NCBI GenBank assembly: GCA_030704615.1
Contig: CM060733.1
Span: forward strand, 27,282,001-27,346,000
Length of the DNA stretch: 64,000 nucleotides
Reading direction: 5' to 3'
Origin: Takakia lepidozioides
Lineage: Eukaryota; Streptophyta; Takakiopsida; Takakiales; Takakiaceae
Part shown: positions 24,107 to 34,520 of the stretch, one piece after another
How positions within the stretch are numbered: the stretch's first letter is position 1
Layout of the letters: each line of letters begins with the position of its first letter
The notes under the pieces: model-generated
The model's input: only the letters and a program-made list of their open reading frames with translations
Database searches by the model: none
Told to the model about the DNA's origin: nothing
Position numbers and translations under genes: made by a program

Positions 24107-25265
24107 ATTATCACCTTGGCTCTGGCTGAGCAACGCAGAGTGCGGAGTACACTTCCCTCGATTGTCTCTCTGCCTACCGAGACGGTACAGGCAGTGAGTG
24201 GGGGCGAGCATGTGAGGACCACGGGGTGCATGCATCCATGGCACACGTGGGAGGTGCTCGAGGTTCAGAGGGAGTTGGCAGCCAAGGCGGCTGTGATGGA
24301 TGAGGTTGGGGATTCTTCTCGGGTTGAGGAGGTCCTCAAGGATGAGATGATGGGGCAGGATGAGGCCTTGTCATTGACTGAGCAGGCAGGGAGTACTGCT
24401 CAAGAGGTTACAACATAGCAACCACTGGACGCGTCCTCTACCTCTAAGCCCACTGGACTTAAGGTTGCAGTTACGGAGGACAATTGGGAGCCTGACATTG
24501 GACCCATTGTTACCGGAGGAGAGAGACGACGTATACGGCGGTTCCTGAGGGCTTACAGGAATTGCTTTGCCTTCAGTTTGAAGGACTTGGGAGCACTGAA
24601 GGGTCAAGAGATCCATATTGAGTTGGCCACTGACACGCCAATCTTTCGGAGACCCTATAGATACAGTGACATGGAGAGGTCTTTGATTCAGATTAGGACT
24701 CAAGATCTCTGGGATGCAGGTTTGGTGGAGCTCTCTGGTGGAGAGTATGTTTCAGCCATAGTGATGCCAGCCAAGAAGGATGTCTATGGCAATTGGACGG
24801 AGAGACGTATGTGCGGTGATTACCGGCTTGTAAATCGTCAGACCAAGTCCGATAAGTATGCCATGCCAACACCGAGGAGATCTTTGATGCCATCGGCATG
24901 CTAAGGCCTTTAGCACTTTGGATTTATGATCCGGATATCACCAGTTGCCAATCAAGGAGGCGGACAAGCAGAAGACGACATTCTGGGGGATCAATGAGCA
25001 CGGCAAGGATTGCTTATATCAGTGGCGGTTCTTACCATTTGGGCTTAAGAATGCTCCTGCAGAGTTTCAGAGAGTCATGGATAGGATTCTAGCAGGGGTG
25101 GACTTTGCTCGGTGCTACATAGATGACATCATCATCTTTAGTGTTACGATGGAGGAGCATGAGAGATACCTTCAGGTGGTATTGGAGCGCTTGAGAGCGC
25201 ACGGATCGAAGTTGCATCCGGGGAAGTGCAAGTTTTTCCACAACCAGATTGAGTATCTATTATAG
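24107..25265 (+). pseudogene. Reverse transcriptase of the methyltransferase-bearing element
   Basis: A linker after TAG 24104 and TAG 24416 leads to Ty3-type RT: LKDLGALKGQEIHIELATDT, TDTPIFRRPYRYSDMER, MCGDYRLVNRQTKSDKYAMP. A shift and short loss near 24900-24945 follow, then FLPFGLKNAPAEFQRVMDRI and the catalytic box CYIDDIIIFS at about 25115. At 25262 the frame breaks and about 40 residues of the usual RT/RNase H connection are missing. Copies element RNA into DNA. Broken as read. Confidence 0.85.
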
Positions 25266-25722
25266 ACGGTTTGTCAAGGGATTTAGTACCATTGCAAAAG
25301 CTCTAACCAAGCTAACCAAGGTGGACCAGGAGTGGCAGTGGGAAGATGAACAGGAACGAGCTTTTCAAGAGCTCAAGGCGAGGTTGACCTCGGCGCCTAT
25401 CCTGAGACGACCTATCAGAGGGCGTCTCTTTCAGCTGCATACGGATTGGAGCATGCTGGGGCTTGGAGCGGTGCTCACACAGGTGGATGATGAGGGAAGA
25501 GAGTTCGTAGTGGCTTATGCTAGCTGCTCGAACAACGCTGCAGAGGCTAAGTACAGCTCATATGAGGGAGAGTGCTTAGCTGCAGTGTGGGCCGTGGCAC
25601 ACTTCAGGTGCTATCTATACGGCAATCTTTTCACCCTTGTCACGGATCACCAGCCACTCAAGTGGTTGATGGAGTCAGACAAGCTTACGGGGAAGCTTGC
25701 ACGGTGGGCACTCATACTCTAG
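25249..25722 (+). pseudogene. RNase H of the methyltransferase-bearing element
   Basis: A Ty3-type connection/RNase H domain. It starts YYRRFVKGFSTIAKAL, then carries HTDWSMLGLGAVLTQ (first Asp), SSYEGECLAAVWAVAHFR (Glu) and LVTDHQPLKWLMESD (Asp), the acidic catalytic set. The frame stops at TAG 25720 where related elements have Gln (before EYDFQV) and continues in phase. Confidence 0.85.
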
Positions 25723-25740
25723 GAGTATGACTTTCAGGTT

Positions 25741-27240
25741 TTGCATCGACCGGGTTTGGTCAATCGGGATGCGGATGGATTGAGTCGCAATCCATGCATG
25801 AGCCAGCAGGATGACACTGGAGCTCGGTGGCATGGAAAGACGGACGAGGAGATGGTGCCGGGATGGCACGCATCTGTATTTTTGTGTATCTTGGCATCGG
25901 GAGGTCAGGTTGGACCTACAACAGGGATGACTGTAGATGGAGTGTCTGAGGACCCTGAGGCTAGTGATGAGCCAGGTGGTGCCAGAGATATACATGAGGA
26001 TTCGGCTGTGTTGGACTACCTCCGCACGGGAGACATGTCAGCCACTGTGACTGCCAGGGAGAGGGATCGGATCATGCAATGAGCCAAGAGGTTCAAGTGG
26101 GAGGGGATACACCTACTTCGAGTGTGGGAGGATGGTCGGGTGAGGATTGTGCCTCACCCCACACAGCTTGCACGGTTAGTGCGGCATGCCCATGAGGAGT
26201 TGGGGCATTTTGGAGTGCGACGCACTCACAGTTTACTGCAGGGGCAGTATTGGTGGCGTGGTATGCATACAGAGGTGCAACAATTCGTGGCTAGGTGCAT
26301 GGTATGTGACAGGGTGCGTGCTTCATTCAACGCCCCTACACCATAGTTGCATCCTTTACCAATCATGGGATTGAGCTACAGGTGGAGTCTTGACTTCGCA
26401 GGGCGTTTGCCACTGACTATGCGCCACCACAGATATGTGTTGGTGATGGTGGAGCACTTCTCCAAGTGGATCGAGTTTGTTCCATTGCCTGACAAGGCTA
26501 GTGAGGGGGCTGCATATGCATTCTTGGATCGTGTGCTTAGCCGATTTGGTGCTCCAGCTGAGGTACTCACGGACCAAGGGAGAGAGTTCTTAGGGGAGTT
26601 TCAGGCTTTGTGTGATAAAGCCTTGATAGACCACCGCACCACTTCTCGGGATCATCCTGAGGCCGATGGCTTAGCAGAGAGAGTTGTTCAGACGGTGAAG
26701 AGGGGTTTGCGCAAGTATGGCTTGCAGAAGGGACACCTAGGAGATTGGGATCTTCAGGTTCCTTGGTTAGCCATGGGCTACAGGTTCAGCAAACAAGCAT
26801 CACTTGCCTCCTTCTCACCATATTTCCTTCTCTTTGGCCGAGAGCCGGATTTGCCTGCAGCCATTCGTAGGGACACTGCTCAAGTCCTTAACCTTGACGA
26901 TCCGGACGTGTGGGTACGTGCATGTGATCAGCGTGCAGAGTTGTTCAAGAAAGTCATGCCCATGGCTTTTGAGAACCTTGTCATTTCACAGCACCGTGAT
27001 ACGTTGAGGTATGCCACTATACGTGGTGGAGGATATCATCCTGGGGTTCGGAGGTTTAGCCCTGGTGACTATGTTTATTTGCAGCAGACTACTCCAACGA
27101 CTCTGGATATTACTGCAGGGTGTGTTATTCTGAGGGTTCGAGAGGTGTTCCCCTCAGGGGTCCTGATCTTGGAGGGTCGGGATGGCATGACTTGGAAGGA
27201 CCATGTGCGTAATTGTGCGCCATGTCACCTTCCCAATGTC
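25741..27240 (+). pseudogene. Integrase of the methyltransferase-bearing element
   Basis: In phase with the RNase H. The zinc-binding domain (RHAHEELGHFGVRRTHSLLQ and CMVCDRV, HHCC) lies at 26185-26325; the catalytic core follows TAG 26344. Core motifs: SLDFAGRLP (first Asp), EVLTDQGREFLGEF (second Asp) and HPEADGLAERVVQTVKRGLR (Glu), so the DDE triad is intact. SPYFLLFGREPDLP and the C-terminal barrel-like part follow. TGA at 26080 interrupts the linker. Inserts the cDNA into chromosomes. Confidence 0.87.
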
Positions 27241-27288
27241 GATGGCAGAGTTGACCCAAACTTGGCAGTGGTACCTGCAGGTTTGAGG

Positions 27289-27432
27289 TGCATGCTCTGT
27301 GGGTCTGCCAAAGGGGCAGCCACCATGCTGGTGTGTGATCGATGCTCAAGGGGTTGGCATATGGGATGCTTGACACCACCTCTTGAGAAGGTTCCTGACG
27401 GAGATTGGTTGTGTCCACACTGCTTGGGATAG
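27289..27432 (+). CDS. PHD finger at the C-terminus of the integrase
   Basis: The last 49 residues of the frame 26347-27432 form a Cys4-His-Cys3 PHD zinc finger: C-x2-C, C-x2-C after MLV, W-H-x2-C, then PPLEKVPDGDW before the final C-P-H-C. Spacing and the VPDGDW motif are typical of histone-H3-tail-reading PHD fingers. It replaces the chromodomain that chromoviruses carry at this place. By analogy it could steer integration to nucleosomes with a given H3 state (inference). No stop separates it from the integrase core. Confidence 0.9.
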   Translation, partial: CMLCGSAKGAATMLVCDRCSRGWHMGCLTPPLEKVPDGDWLCPHCLG

Positions 27433-27870
27433 TGGCAGTGGACATGACTGGAGGCAGCTAACAAGACATGGGAGGCCAAGCTCATAGGAGTCAATACATG
27501 AGATCCCAAGCTCAAGTTCACAGGATGCAAGACGGCGACTAATGATGGGGCAACTCTTGCACCCGGCCTCTTGATCTATCGAGTTTGAGTGTAGTAGGGA
27601 TAGTGGTGGAGGACTTAATGAGGCTATTGTCACTATCACATCTTGTGGCTACCTAGACTTAGAGGGACCTAAGCACCAGCTAGGGGGGCGATTGTGTGGA
27701 CTAGTGACTGCCATAGTGGGCAGCATAGTGGCAGCCTAGTGACTGACTAGTTGTAGCCTAGTGGTTGGACTAGTGGCTGGACTAGTGGTGGACTAGTGGT
27801 ATACTAGTGTGTGGTGTGCACATGTGTTGTGTGGTTTTGGATAGCGATGTAGTTGTGTAGCGATATGTAT
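27433..27870 (+). other. 3' end of methyltransferase element: PPT and partial LTR
   Basis: A non-coding tail with a purine tract AGGGGGGCGA near 27682-27691, followed by a TGTGTGGACTAGTGACTGCC LTR-like start and repeats of GGACTAGTGG/GACTAGTTG up to about 27800. The right boundary is uncertain, and the chromovirus 3' region resumes near 27870. Confidence 0.5.
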
Positions 27871-28668
27871 GCGCACGACACAAGGTTGATGTCCCCATCA
27901 ACGCTTCTTCCGCTTTTGAGGTCGCCCTTCGAAAGCTGCAACCGCCTCGGATGCGTTTCCCATTTCTGAGGCACGCACCCAAGATGCCTCCACATGATGA
28001 TAGCCCTTCCATTTCACGAGATACTCCGTTTCTCAATTCTTGAACCACCTCGACTTAAGCACTGCCTCCACCTCGTACTCAGGTTCATTTTCATGATCTA
28101 ATAGCACAGGTGGTGGACGCAACACTTGATGCCGATTCGGACGCGCTTCATCTTTGAAGTAAGGCTTCAAAAGGGAGACGTGGAATACCGGATGCACCTT
28201 GCTATTTGCCGGCAGCTCCAATTCATACACATCCTCATTCATAACCTTCCGGATGCGAAAGGGTCCCGCATACGGAGGTACGAACTTCGGACCCACTTCC
28301 GGAGGTAGTCGAAAATTCTTGATATTCAACCAAACCTCCGTATCTGCCTCAAACTTGACTTCCCTCCGCTTCCGATTTGCCTGCCGTTCATACTGTTTCC
28401 TAGCTTTGGCGATGTTGTACTTTGCGAGCTTCAACAAGCGTTCGCGTTCCTCCAACACAGCTGCTGCTGCCGGTTCCTCAACGTCTTGGGCAGCCCAACT
28501 TGTCGGCACTAGAGGTGCTTTTCCATAGACCAATACGAAAGGGAAAACACCCGTTGCGGAGTGTTTTATGTTATTATAACATAACTCTACCGCTTCCAAG
28601 TGCTCCACCCAGTCCGATTGGTCCGCCGACACGTAATTCCGCAAGATCTGCTTCACCACGGAATTCAC
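27870..28668 (-). pseudogene. Chromovirus integrase C-terminus and chromodomain
   Basis: On minus from 28668: the end of the integrase (QTERVNSVVKQILRNYV just upstream, LEAVELCYNNIKHSATG, FVLVYGKAPLVPTSW), the linker, then a chromodomain split by TGA at 28033: YEVEAVLKSRWFKN before the stop and ETEYLVKWKGYHHVEASWV after it. The aromatic cage residues of chromodomains (Y, W, W) are recognisable. Chromodomains of this group read H3K9 methylation and direct insertion to heterochromatin (family knowledge). The frame ends KRKKR then TGA. Confidence 0.85.
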
Positions 28669-28695
28669 CCTTTCCGTTTGGCCGTCCGTCGTAGG

Positions 28696-29349
28696 TCAGA
28701 AGGCGGTGCTCATCTTGAGCCTCGTCCCCATCTTCTTCCAAAGTGCCCTCCAAAATTTACTTGTAAACTTTGGATCGCGGTCCGAGACAATATCCTTCGG
28801 GAGTCCATGATGTTTCAAGACGTGGGCGAAGTAAAGTCGCCCCTTCTCCTGTGCCGTTGCCGTCTCCTTGGTGGGGGCCATCTCATCCTTCCGGTAAGCC
28901 TTCCGGATCTTCCTTTGGAGCGCCGTCTCGCCCCTGTACACCAGCAAGAGCTGCTGCTTTCTACTTAAAGCATCGGTCACCACATTGTCCCGTCCCAGTT
29001 TGTACCGGATATCCACGTCGAACACCGCCAAAGTATCTTGCCACCTAAGTTGTTTTGGGGACAATTTAGGCTGCGTGGCAAAATACTTCACCGTGACATT
29101 GTCTGTGAATACCTTCACTGGGTTGGAACCAACATAGTGGCGCCAAAGTTCAAGGCAATGCACCACCGCCTTCATCTCTTTCTCGTGCGTCGGCCACCAT
29201 CGCTCCACTTCATTCAGTTTCTTACTTTCGTAAGTCACTGGACGTCCATCTTGCATAAGTACACCCCCAATCGCGAAGTCCGACGCATCTGTATGAATCT
29301 CAAACGGACGGTCGAACTCCGGGATTTTCAAGACTGGAGCTTCCGCCAT
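28696..29349 (-). pseudogene. Chromovirus RNase H and truncated integrase
   Basis: RNase H: IHTDASDFAIGGVLMQDGRP, HEKEMKAVVHCLELWRHYV, VFTDNVTVKYFATQPKL. Immediately after LGRDNVVTDALSRKQQ the frame passes to a short linker and then LYFAHVLKHHGLPKDIVSDR. The HHCC zinc domain and the first catalytic Asp of the integrase are missing (an internal loss of roughly 100-150 residues), so the integrase cannot work. Separated from the upstream frame by TAA 29374 and TAG 29353, and from the downstream frame by TGA 28696. Confidence 0.85.
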
Positions 29350-29373
29350 CCGCTACTTCAACTCGGCAAAAGC

Positions 29374-31905
29374 TTAGCCACAAAAGGTGTTCCATACCCA
29401 TACCTTGGATTTACACAGAAGGTCTGACAGCGGCCCCGCGATCTTGGCGAAATTTCTCACATACTTTCGGTAATAGGAAGCGAGTCCTAGGAAGGATCGC
29501 ACTCCCGGGACCAAAGTCGGAGGCTCCCAGTCCAAGATCGCCCTCACCTTTCTGTCATCCATTTTGATCCCATCCTGTGTAATCACATGCCCTAGGAACT
29601 CCACTTTTGTGACCCCGAATTCGCACTTTGAAGCTTTGGTATATAGCTTCCCTTCCCGCAATTTCTGGAACACCCTTTTGAGGGGCTCCATGTGCTCTTC
29701 CTTTGTTTTCGAGTACACCAAGATGTCGTCGATGTACACGATTACAAAGTCATCCAACCACTCCTGAAAAAGACTATTCATTAGCGTGCTAAAGGTCGCG
29801 GGTACGTTGGTGAGGCCAAAAGGCATCACCAAGAACTCATACGAACCATATCTTGTCCTGCACGCGGTTTTCTCCTCATCTCCTTCTGCCACTCGGATTT
29901 GATGGTAGCCGGAGCGCAAATCGATCCGGCTGAAATACTTCGCTCCTGCCAACCGATCAAAGAGGTTGTTGATTCTTGGCAAAGGGTACCGGTTCTTGAT
30001 AGTCACCTTATTCAGAGCCCTATAGTCGACACACATCTGTAGCGTCATATCTTTCTTGTCTGCGAATAGCACCGGGGCTCCGTAAGGTGACTTACTCGGC
30101 CGGATGTATCCATTTGACATTAGATCCTTGAGCTGAGTCTTCAGCTCGACCAACTCTCTGTGGCTCAACCGGTAGGGCACCTTGGCAGGCGGCTCCGATC
30201 CCGGTAACACCTCAATCTTGTGGTCAATTCCCCTTCGCGGTGGCAAGCCGCTTGGTAAATCCTCCGGCATCACATCCTGGTATTTCTCCAAAATCCCCTT
30301 GATCCAATTTGGGCTCGGCTCCCCATCGCCTTCTCCATTCACTTGTCTTACATAAAGCAAAAATTGGGGCTCGTGTGACTCCTCCACGACCCACTCCCTT
30401 GCTGACAGAAGGTTTAGTCGCCCTCCCACGGGGTTGGGCGTTTTCAACACTCGTAAACTTCGCCACCATTCCCACATGGTATCGTGACTACTCTCTTGTG
30501 GCCATCTATGACCGCTCTGGGTCATCCCCAAAATGAGATCCACTCCATCGATCTCGCAAATGGTGAAGTTCTCACGTCCCTCCCAACTCCCGAGCTGAAG
30601 AGGAACATCGAACGCCAATTGTGGTTCTCCTTTAGCAGAACGCACCTCAATAAAGGCCCCCACATCACTTGTCGGGAGTCCCAGCTTCCGTGTTGTTGCC
30701 GGTGTCATGAAGGAGTGCGACGCTCCAGTGTCCACCAACAACGACACGTTAGTTCCGGAGATTATCCCACTCACAAAAATTAACTGACTCCCTTTACGCA
30801 AGGCGTCAGTTTCCTGATACAACTCACAAGAGTAGTTGTCTACCTTGCAAGTCTTGGCGACCACCGCCTCCACCAAGCGGTGGATGGAAGCTTCGGACAA
30901 CTCCGTGGTTGCCCGAGTCATGTTCAATTGTCGGGGATTTGTACACTTCTTGGCTATGTGCCCGGGTTCCCCACAATTGAAGCACACTCCATCGAAGGTC
31001 GCCTTTTGTCCGCCATAAGGCGTCGCACCTGATTTTTCTTTCGGAGCACCGGGTGTCGTCTTGGCGTGTGAAGGCCCTCCCTTCGATTTCCACGTGCCGT
31101 TGTCGCCGCGTGGCCTATCCCACTTCTTTTCCGGTCGAAATGAGTCACCCTTCCGCGGGGTCTTCTTGTGGTTCAGCTCCGTACGGCCTTGTCTTTCGCC
31201 CTTAGGGACATCCGAAAAACATTCAGCCCTCTCAATTGCCTCGTTCAAAGTCTTAGGTAGCTTCTCCTCCAACTTCCGTCTGGCCCATGGGGCCAGTCCC
31301 GCCACAAAGTTGAAGACCATTTCTGGTTCTACCATGTCCGCGACTTTGAGCAACAACACATTGAAAGCCTGAACATATCCCCGAATGTCATCCGTTTGCT
31401 TCAGATTCCTCATCTTGTCCCGGGTGAGCCAAGACGCGTTGAGGGGCACAAGCTGTTTCTTCATCAGTTCCTTGAACCCACTCCAGTTCAAGGTTTCTGG
31501 GTTTAGACCTCGGTCGTGAAGGCATCTCTGCCACCATTGTTGAGCATAGCCCCTCAAATAGGTGGGAGCCACTTCCACCCGATCCTCGTCACTCAACTTG
31601 GCCACCCGGAAGTACTGCTCTACCTCCAAGAGCCAGGTGTTGAGTGCCTTCCGATTTCGGACGCCCTCGAAGATGTCGGGTTCCTTAGGCTTCACCTTAA
31701 ACTTTGCCTTAGTGGAAGTGGCATTAGCCGCCTTCAATACGTCTTTCAACGTCCCGCCAAACTGCGCCAACAACCCTTCCCAGAAGGCTGCTGGCAGGGG
31801 AGGCATCTGTTGGTCTGTCAGAGCTCTCATAGATTCCTCCCGTTCTTGAGTGGCCCCATTTTCAAAAGCATGCATCGCTTCCTCAAATGACCGCTTCGGT
31901 GACAC
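29374..31905 (-). CDS. Chromovirus Gag-protease-reverse transcriptase
   Basis: 843 codons from 31905. Gag with [20 protein letters not shown] and the retrotransposon-gag fold; zinc knuckle [14 protein letters not shown] (about residues 308-321); aspartic protease [14 protein letters not shown] (about 390); reverse transcriptase with [55 protein letters not shown] and the catalytic [12 protein letters not shown]; then [18 protein letters not shown]. The frame ends at TAA 29374 within the RT-RNase H connection, where it should continue. This part is otherwise uninterrupted. Start chosen as the first ATG after the primer-binding site. Confidence 0.93.
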   Translation of the reverse strand: MSPKRSFEEAMHAFENGATQEREESMRALTDQQMPPLPAAFWEGLLAQFGGTLKDVLKAANATSTKAKFKVKPKEPDIFEGVRNRKALNTWLLEVEQYFRVAKLSDEDRVEVAPTYLRGYAQQWWQRCLHDRGLNPETLNWSGFKELMKKQLVPLNASWLTRDKMRNLKQTDDIRGYVQAFNVLLLKVADMVEPEMVFNFVAGLAPWARRKLEEKLPKTLNEAIERAECFSDVPKGERQGRTELNHKKTPRKGDSFRPEKKWDRPRGDNGTWKSKGGPSHAKTTPGAPKEKSGATPYGGQKATFDGVCFNCGEPGHIAKKCTNPRQLNMTRATTELSEASIHRLVEAVVAKTCKVDNYSCELYQETDALRKGSQLIFVSGIISGTNVSLLVDTGASHSFMTPATTRKLGLPTSDVGAFIEVRSAKGEPQLAFDVPLQLGSWEGRENFTICEIDGVDLILGMTQSGHRWPQESSHDTMWEWWRSLRVLKTPNPVGGRLNLLSAREWVVEESHEPQFLLYVRQVNGEGDGEPSPNWIKGILEKYQDVMPEDLPSGLPPRRGIDHKIEVLPGSEPPAKVPYRLSHRELVELKTQLKDLMSNGYIRPSKSPYGAPVLFADKKDMTLQMCVDYRALNKVTIKNRYPLPRINNLFDRLAGAKYFSRIDLRSGYHQIRVAEGDEEKTACRTRYGSYEFLVMPFGLTNVPATFSTLMNSLFQEWLDDFVIVYIDDILVYSKTKEEHMEPLKRVFQKLREGKLYTKASKCEFGVTKVEFLGHVITQDGIKMDDRKVRAILDWEPPTLVPGVRSFLGLASYYRKYVRNFAKIAGPLSDLLCKSKVWVWNTFCG

Positions 31906-32020
31906 GTCGCCCCTATCGGGCTCACCAAGATCATCATCTTTCGGGCCGTTCCGCTTTCGCTTTGGCTTCCCGACCCCATGATGAGGCCGATCCCAAGGAT
32001 GATCGTGTACTGAACTCTAG

Positions 32021-32032
32021 GCTCTAATACCA
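32021..32032 (-). other. Primer-binding site (initiator tRNA-Met type)
   Basis: Immediately inside the right LTR (after GCGACA and two bases), the minus strand reads TGGTATTAGAGC, one base from the TGGTATCAGAGC that pairs with plant initiator tRNA-Met. It fixes the transcription direction of the chromovirus as minus. Confidence 0.85.
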
Positions 32033-32034
32033 AG

Positions 32035-32757
32035 TGTCGCGCATCTCACTTCGGTAAGCTCCCCTTCAAGTCATAGTTACTCACTTTGATGCGCGCGCCT
32101 AACTCCTAACCTGGCCGCCGAGCCAACTCGGAGCTTCGGCTACTCACCGGGACATAACGGTCCCCCTTTTTCCCCCAACAGACCCTCCACCAATTTGGGC
32201 CTAGTGGAAATTCCCTTTGGTAGATGGCAGTCCGGAATAGCTCCCCACTCCTTGGTCGCTTTCCGGCTCACTAGCTTACTCACTAGTTTTTGGTCACCAA
32301 CGGGCTTGCACCGTTCTCGGGGTTACTACTCCCTATATATACTTCTGTGACTGTCCGCAGGGGTTCCACAAACAACACCATCCTTTTATGGTGAACCACC
32401 ACGAAGACCCTCGATTCCCGGTGATGAATCGCGGTGAGTCTTGGCCCACCCACCACCGCCCCATTGGACCGTGATGAGTTCCAAGACTCCCCACGACTCC
32501 TACCACAAGGTCTCCGCCCATGGTGAGTCTTATGCCACCCCCACTAAGTCCCGCTAAGCTACCACCACCCCTCGTGGAACCACCCCCACCGCAACCCGGT
32601 GTGCGGGGCTCCACCTAGTGAGCGCCTCCGCCTCCTTGGGTGCCTTGGGCACTCAAGGGTGCTTCAACCCCCGCATCTATTGTTGCCACCGCCCCCACCA
32701 CAAGGGCAGCCCCTCTCGTGTCCCGACCCCCTGCCCTCAAGGCAAAGGCCCGCGACA
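32035..32757 (-). repeat. Chromovirus LTR, right copy (5' LTR)
   Basis: 723 bp, same length as the left copy, TGTCGCGCATC...GGCCCGCGACA in plus orientation. Followed by CACAT target duplication at 32758-32762. Confidence 0.93.
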
Positions 32758-32762
32758 CACAT

Positions 32763-33432
32763 AACACGGCTCTTTTTGCAATCTGACGATCGCCATCACC
32801 GGTAATTCGACCCGGAGCTGAAGACCTCACACTTCCCCGGCTTAGGGTGGGAGAAATTAATCCCCATTTGGATTGGCATAATGAGCTCCACCGGATTGTT
32901 GCGGACCGCCGGTGGTCATTTGTACCCTTTCATTATTCCATGGAGTTTTCTGCTGTTGCCATTGAAGCCACAACCGTCCAAAATGCGCTGCCTCTACTTG
33001 TGCAGCTGATTCTCATGGATAACCCACGGCCTGAAGACCTCAGACATATGCCTATGGCACATCCAACCTTTGGGGTGCGAAGAAAGCATTTGTTCGGATT
33101 GACTGAGGAGGACTTTGAGCGCATGACAGCTTCCTTCCTACAACACAGATGGATGCAAATTTGGCAATTTCCGCTCGTACAGCAAGTTGATGAAGGATCT
33201 ACATAGTTTGAGGATGGACTTGCTCCATGGAACATACCATTCACAGAAGTTTGTGGTGGATGACGCATTGCAGTGGTTTGCATTGGTGATGGAGTGAGCA
33301 GTATTCAACATTGTTTTGCAGAATCTCAATGTCTTCAAAGTCCTGTGGTGTGGGACCCCAACTGAAGACCGCATCAGCGCCATTGCTCATCTCGATGGAG
33401 CATGCTTGATGCCCCCATATAAGCCTCATTAA
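32763..33432 (+). pseudogene. MULE-borne unrecognised gene, 3' portion
   Basis: Joining at the CACAT duplication puts the frame left of 18685 (ending ...FLPH) in phase with NTALFAI here. It runs through TGA 32784 into NPHLDWHNELHRIVADRRWS, ALPLLVQLILMDNPRPEDLR, FGVRRKHLFGLTEEDFERM, then after a one-base shift near 33160 into FRSYSKLMKDLHSLRMDLLH and FVVDDALQWFALVME, TGA 33295, and a final AVFNIVLQNLNVFKVLWCG to TAA 33430. The uniform protein-like quality on both sides of the retroelement supports one gene. No family recognised. Confidence 0.5.
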
Positions 33433-34325
33433 CATAACATTTGATATGTTGAATATAGTATTGAAAAATGGTCACTGGGTGAGGGTGGCCTCATTCAGAT
33501 CCACAATTATGCTTGACCCACTCCCAAGAGCCTGCCCCCACCTACCTCATGGCCAATTGTTACTATCAACGATGCCCCTTGTACATTTTTGTATGCAATT
33601 TACATGTCCAACATCCCAGAGCATGAATGGATAACACTACCTTGTTTTTGGACGTGTTTGAAAAATTTGGGTTCCATCTCACCGCGAGGAGCAATCAACT
33701 CCTCCCCATCTGAATTCACTCAATTTTTCTTGGCATCTTCGTCACCATCTCCATCGGCTCCTTCTTTTGTTGCCACTTTCTTGACTGCATTTTTTCATGG
33801 TATGCTAGCTCTTTTGTTTGGAGTAGGGACCACAATGATTTCCACATCATCATATTCATGGTCTTGGGGATTATTAGGGATTGCACAGCCGACCCTTCTC
33901 TTTCACCCTACCTCTCTCTCATCTCCCAGGCCCTCTGCCAACTATGTTGTGGCGAGTCACGACCAGACCGGGATCTTCAAAAGGTGACATTGCTGGCAAA
34001 ATCTCCATTGTTGCATCAATACTTTGTTGTAATGGCTTGTAAGCACATGCGTGTTGAGACGTGCCGGTTGAAAACATCTCATCTTCCACATTGCTACCTT
34101 GATGAACAAAGAAAGAGAGACTTTGTGATCCTGCTGTCACATAAAAGCTCCTTGAAAAGTACCAGTGATGATGATATTTTGTAAGAATATTATATTTTAA
34201 TCATGAACATCTTAGGCCGGAGTGCGAGAGTTGGGTCCCCAAAACAAGAGGTATCTTTTTCATTGGGCTGGCTCAAGAAGTTGCTGTCAAAACTTATGCT
34301 ATGTAGGTGCCATGTAGGCGAATGG
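33433..34325. other. MULE interior, nothing recognised
   Basis: Open frames here (for example 33589-33987 and 33858-34184, +) lack any recognisable domain and overlap each other. No repeat boundary seen. Confidence 0.35.
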
Positions 34326-34520
34326 CCTTTGTTGGTCTATGAGCCAAGATCCCTGAGGGCGTCTCATGGCTTTCGCCCTGGTCGTTCGTGCCACACCGCT
34401 CTCGGACAGGTCAAACGGGAGTGGAAGGGAACCCCTTGGATAATCGAGTTTGACATTGCAAAATGTCACGACACCATCTGTCGTGAAAAGTTGGTGGATA
34501 TCATATGCCATATGGGGGCG
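34326..34520 (+). pseudogene. Group II intron maturase/reverse transcriptase fragment (organellar type)
   Basis: Within the frame 34203-34586, LVYEPRSLRASHGFRPGRSC, HTALGQVKREWKG and WIIEFDIAKCHDTICREKL match the RT domain of group II intron maturases of plant mitochondria (SHGFRPGRSCHTAL is close to diagnostic, and EFDI..C.DTI is the palm motif with catalytic Asp). Only about 65 residues survive. Such a piece in the nucleus is most simply a mitochondrial DNA insertion carried along inside the MULE. Confidence 0.75.

Larger units (their letters stand above)
20245..27870 (+). mobile_element. Ty3/gypsy element encoding a DNA methyltransferase and PHD finger
   Basis: Order on plus: gag (20245-21660) with two zinc knuckles, protease (about 22440-22840), cytosine-5 DNA methyltransferase (22847-24103), reverse transcriptase (24578-25260), RNase H (25249-25719), integrase (26122-27240), PHD finger (27289-27429). 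After the pol stop come a polypurine-like GCTAGGGGGGCGA (about 27679-27691) and a probable 3' LTR start TGTGTGGACTAGTGACTGCC near 27693, rich in GGACTAGTGG words and apparently truncated at about 27870. No 5' LTR was found. It lies in opposite orientation inside the chromovirus. The coding part is broken by eight in-frame stops and several frameshifts, so it is not autonomous as read. Confidence 0.85.
18685..32757 (-). mobile_element. Ty3/gypsy chromovirus, complete boundaries, 5-bp TSD
   Basis: Two 723-bp LTRs (18685-19407 and 32035-32757) begin TGTCGC and end GCGACA and are nearly identical. The flanking 5 bp are CACAT on both sides (18680-18684 and 32758-32762), a perfect target duplication. 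The primer-binding site next to the right LTR matches initiator tRNA-Met, so transcription runs on minus. Internal order on minus: gag with CCHC knuckle, protease, reverse transcriptase, RNase H, truncated integrase, chromodomain. A second Ty3/gypsy element in plus orientation is inserted in its 3' part (about 20.2-27.8 kb). The host of the insertion is the MULE. Confidence 0.93.

Noticed and set aside
33589-34184. Open frames in the MULE interior as genes
   Set aside because: Low-complexity or Ser/Phe-rich translations without recognisable domains, and they overlap each other.
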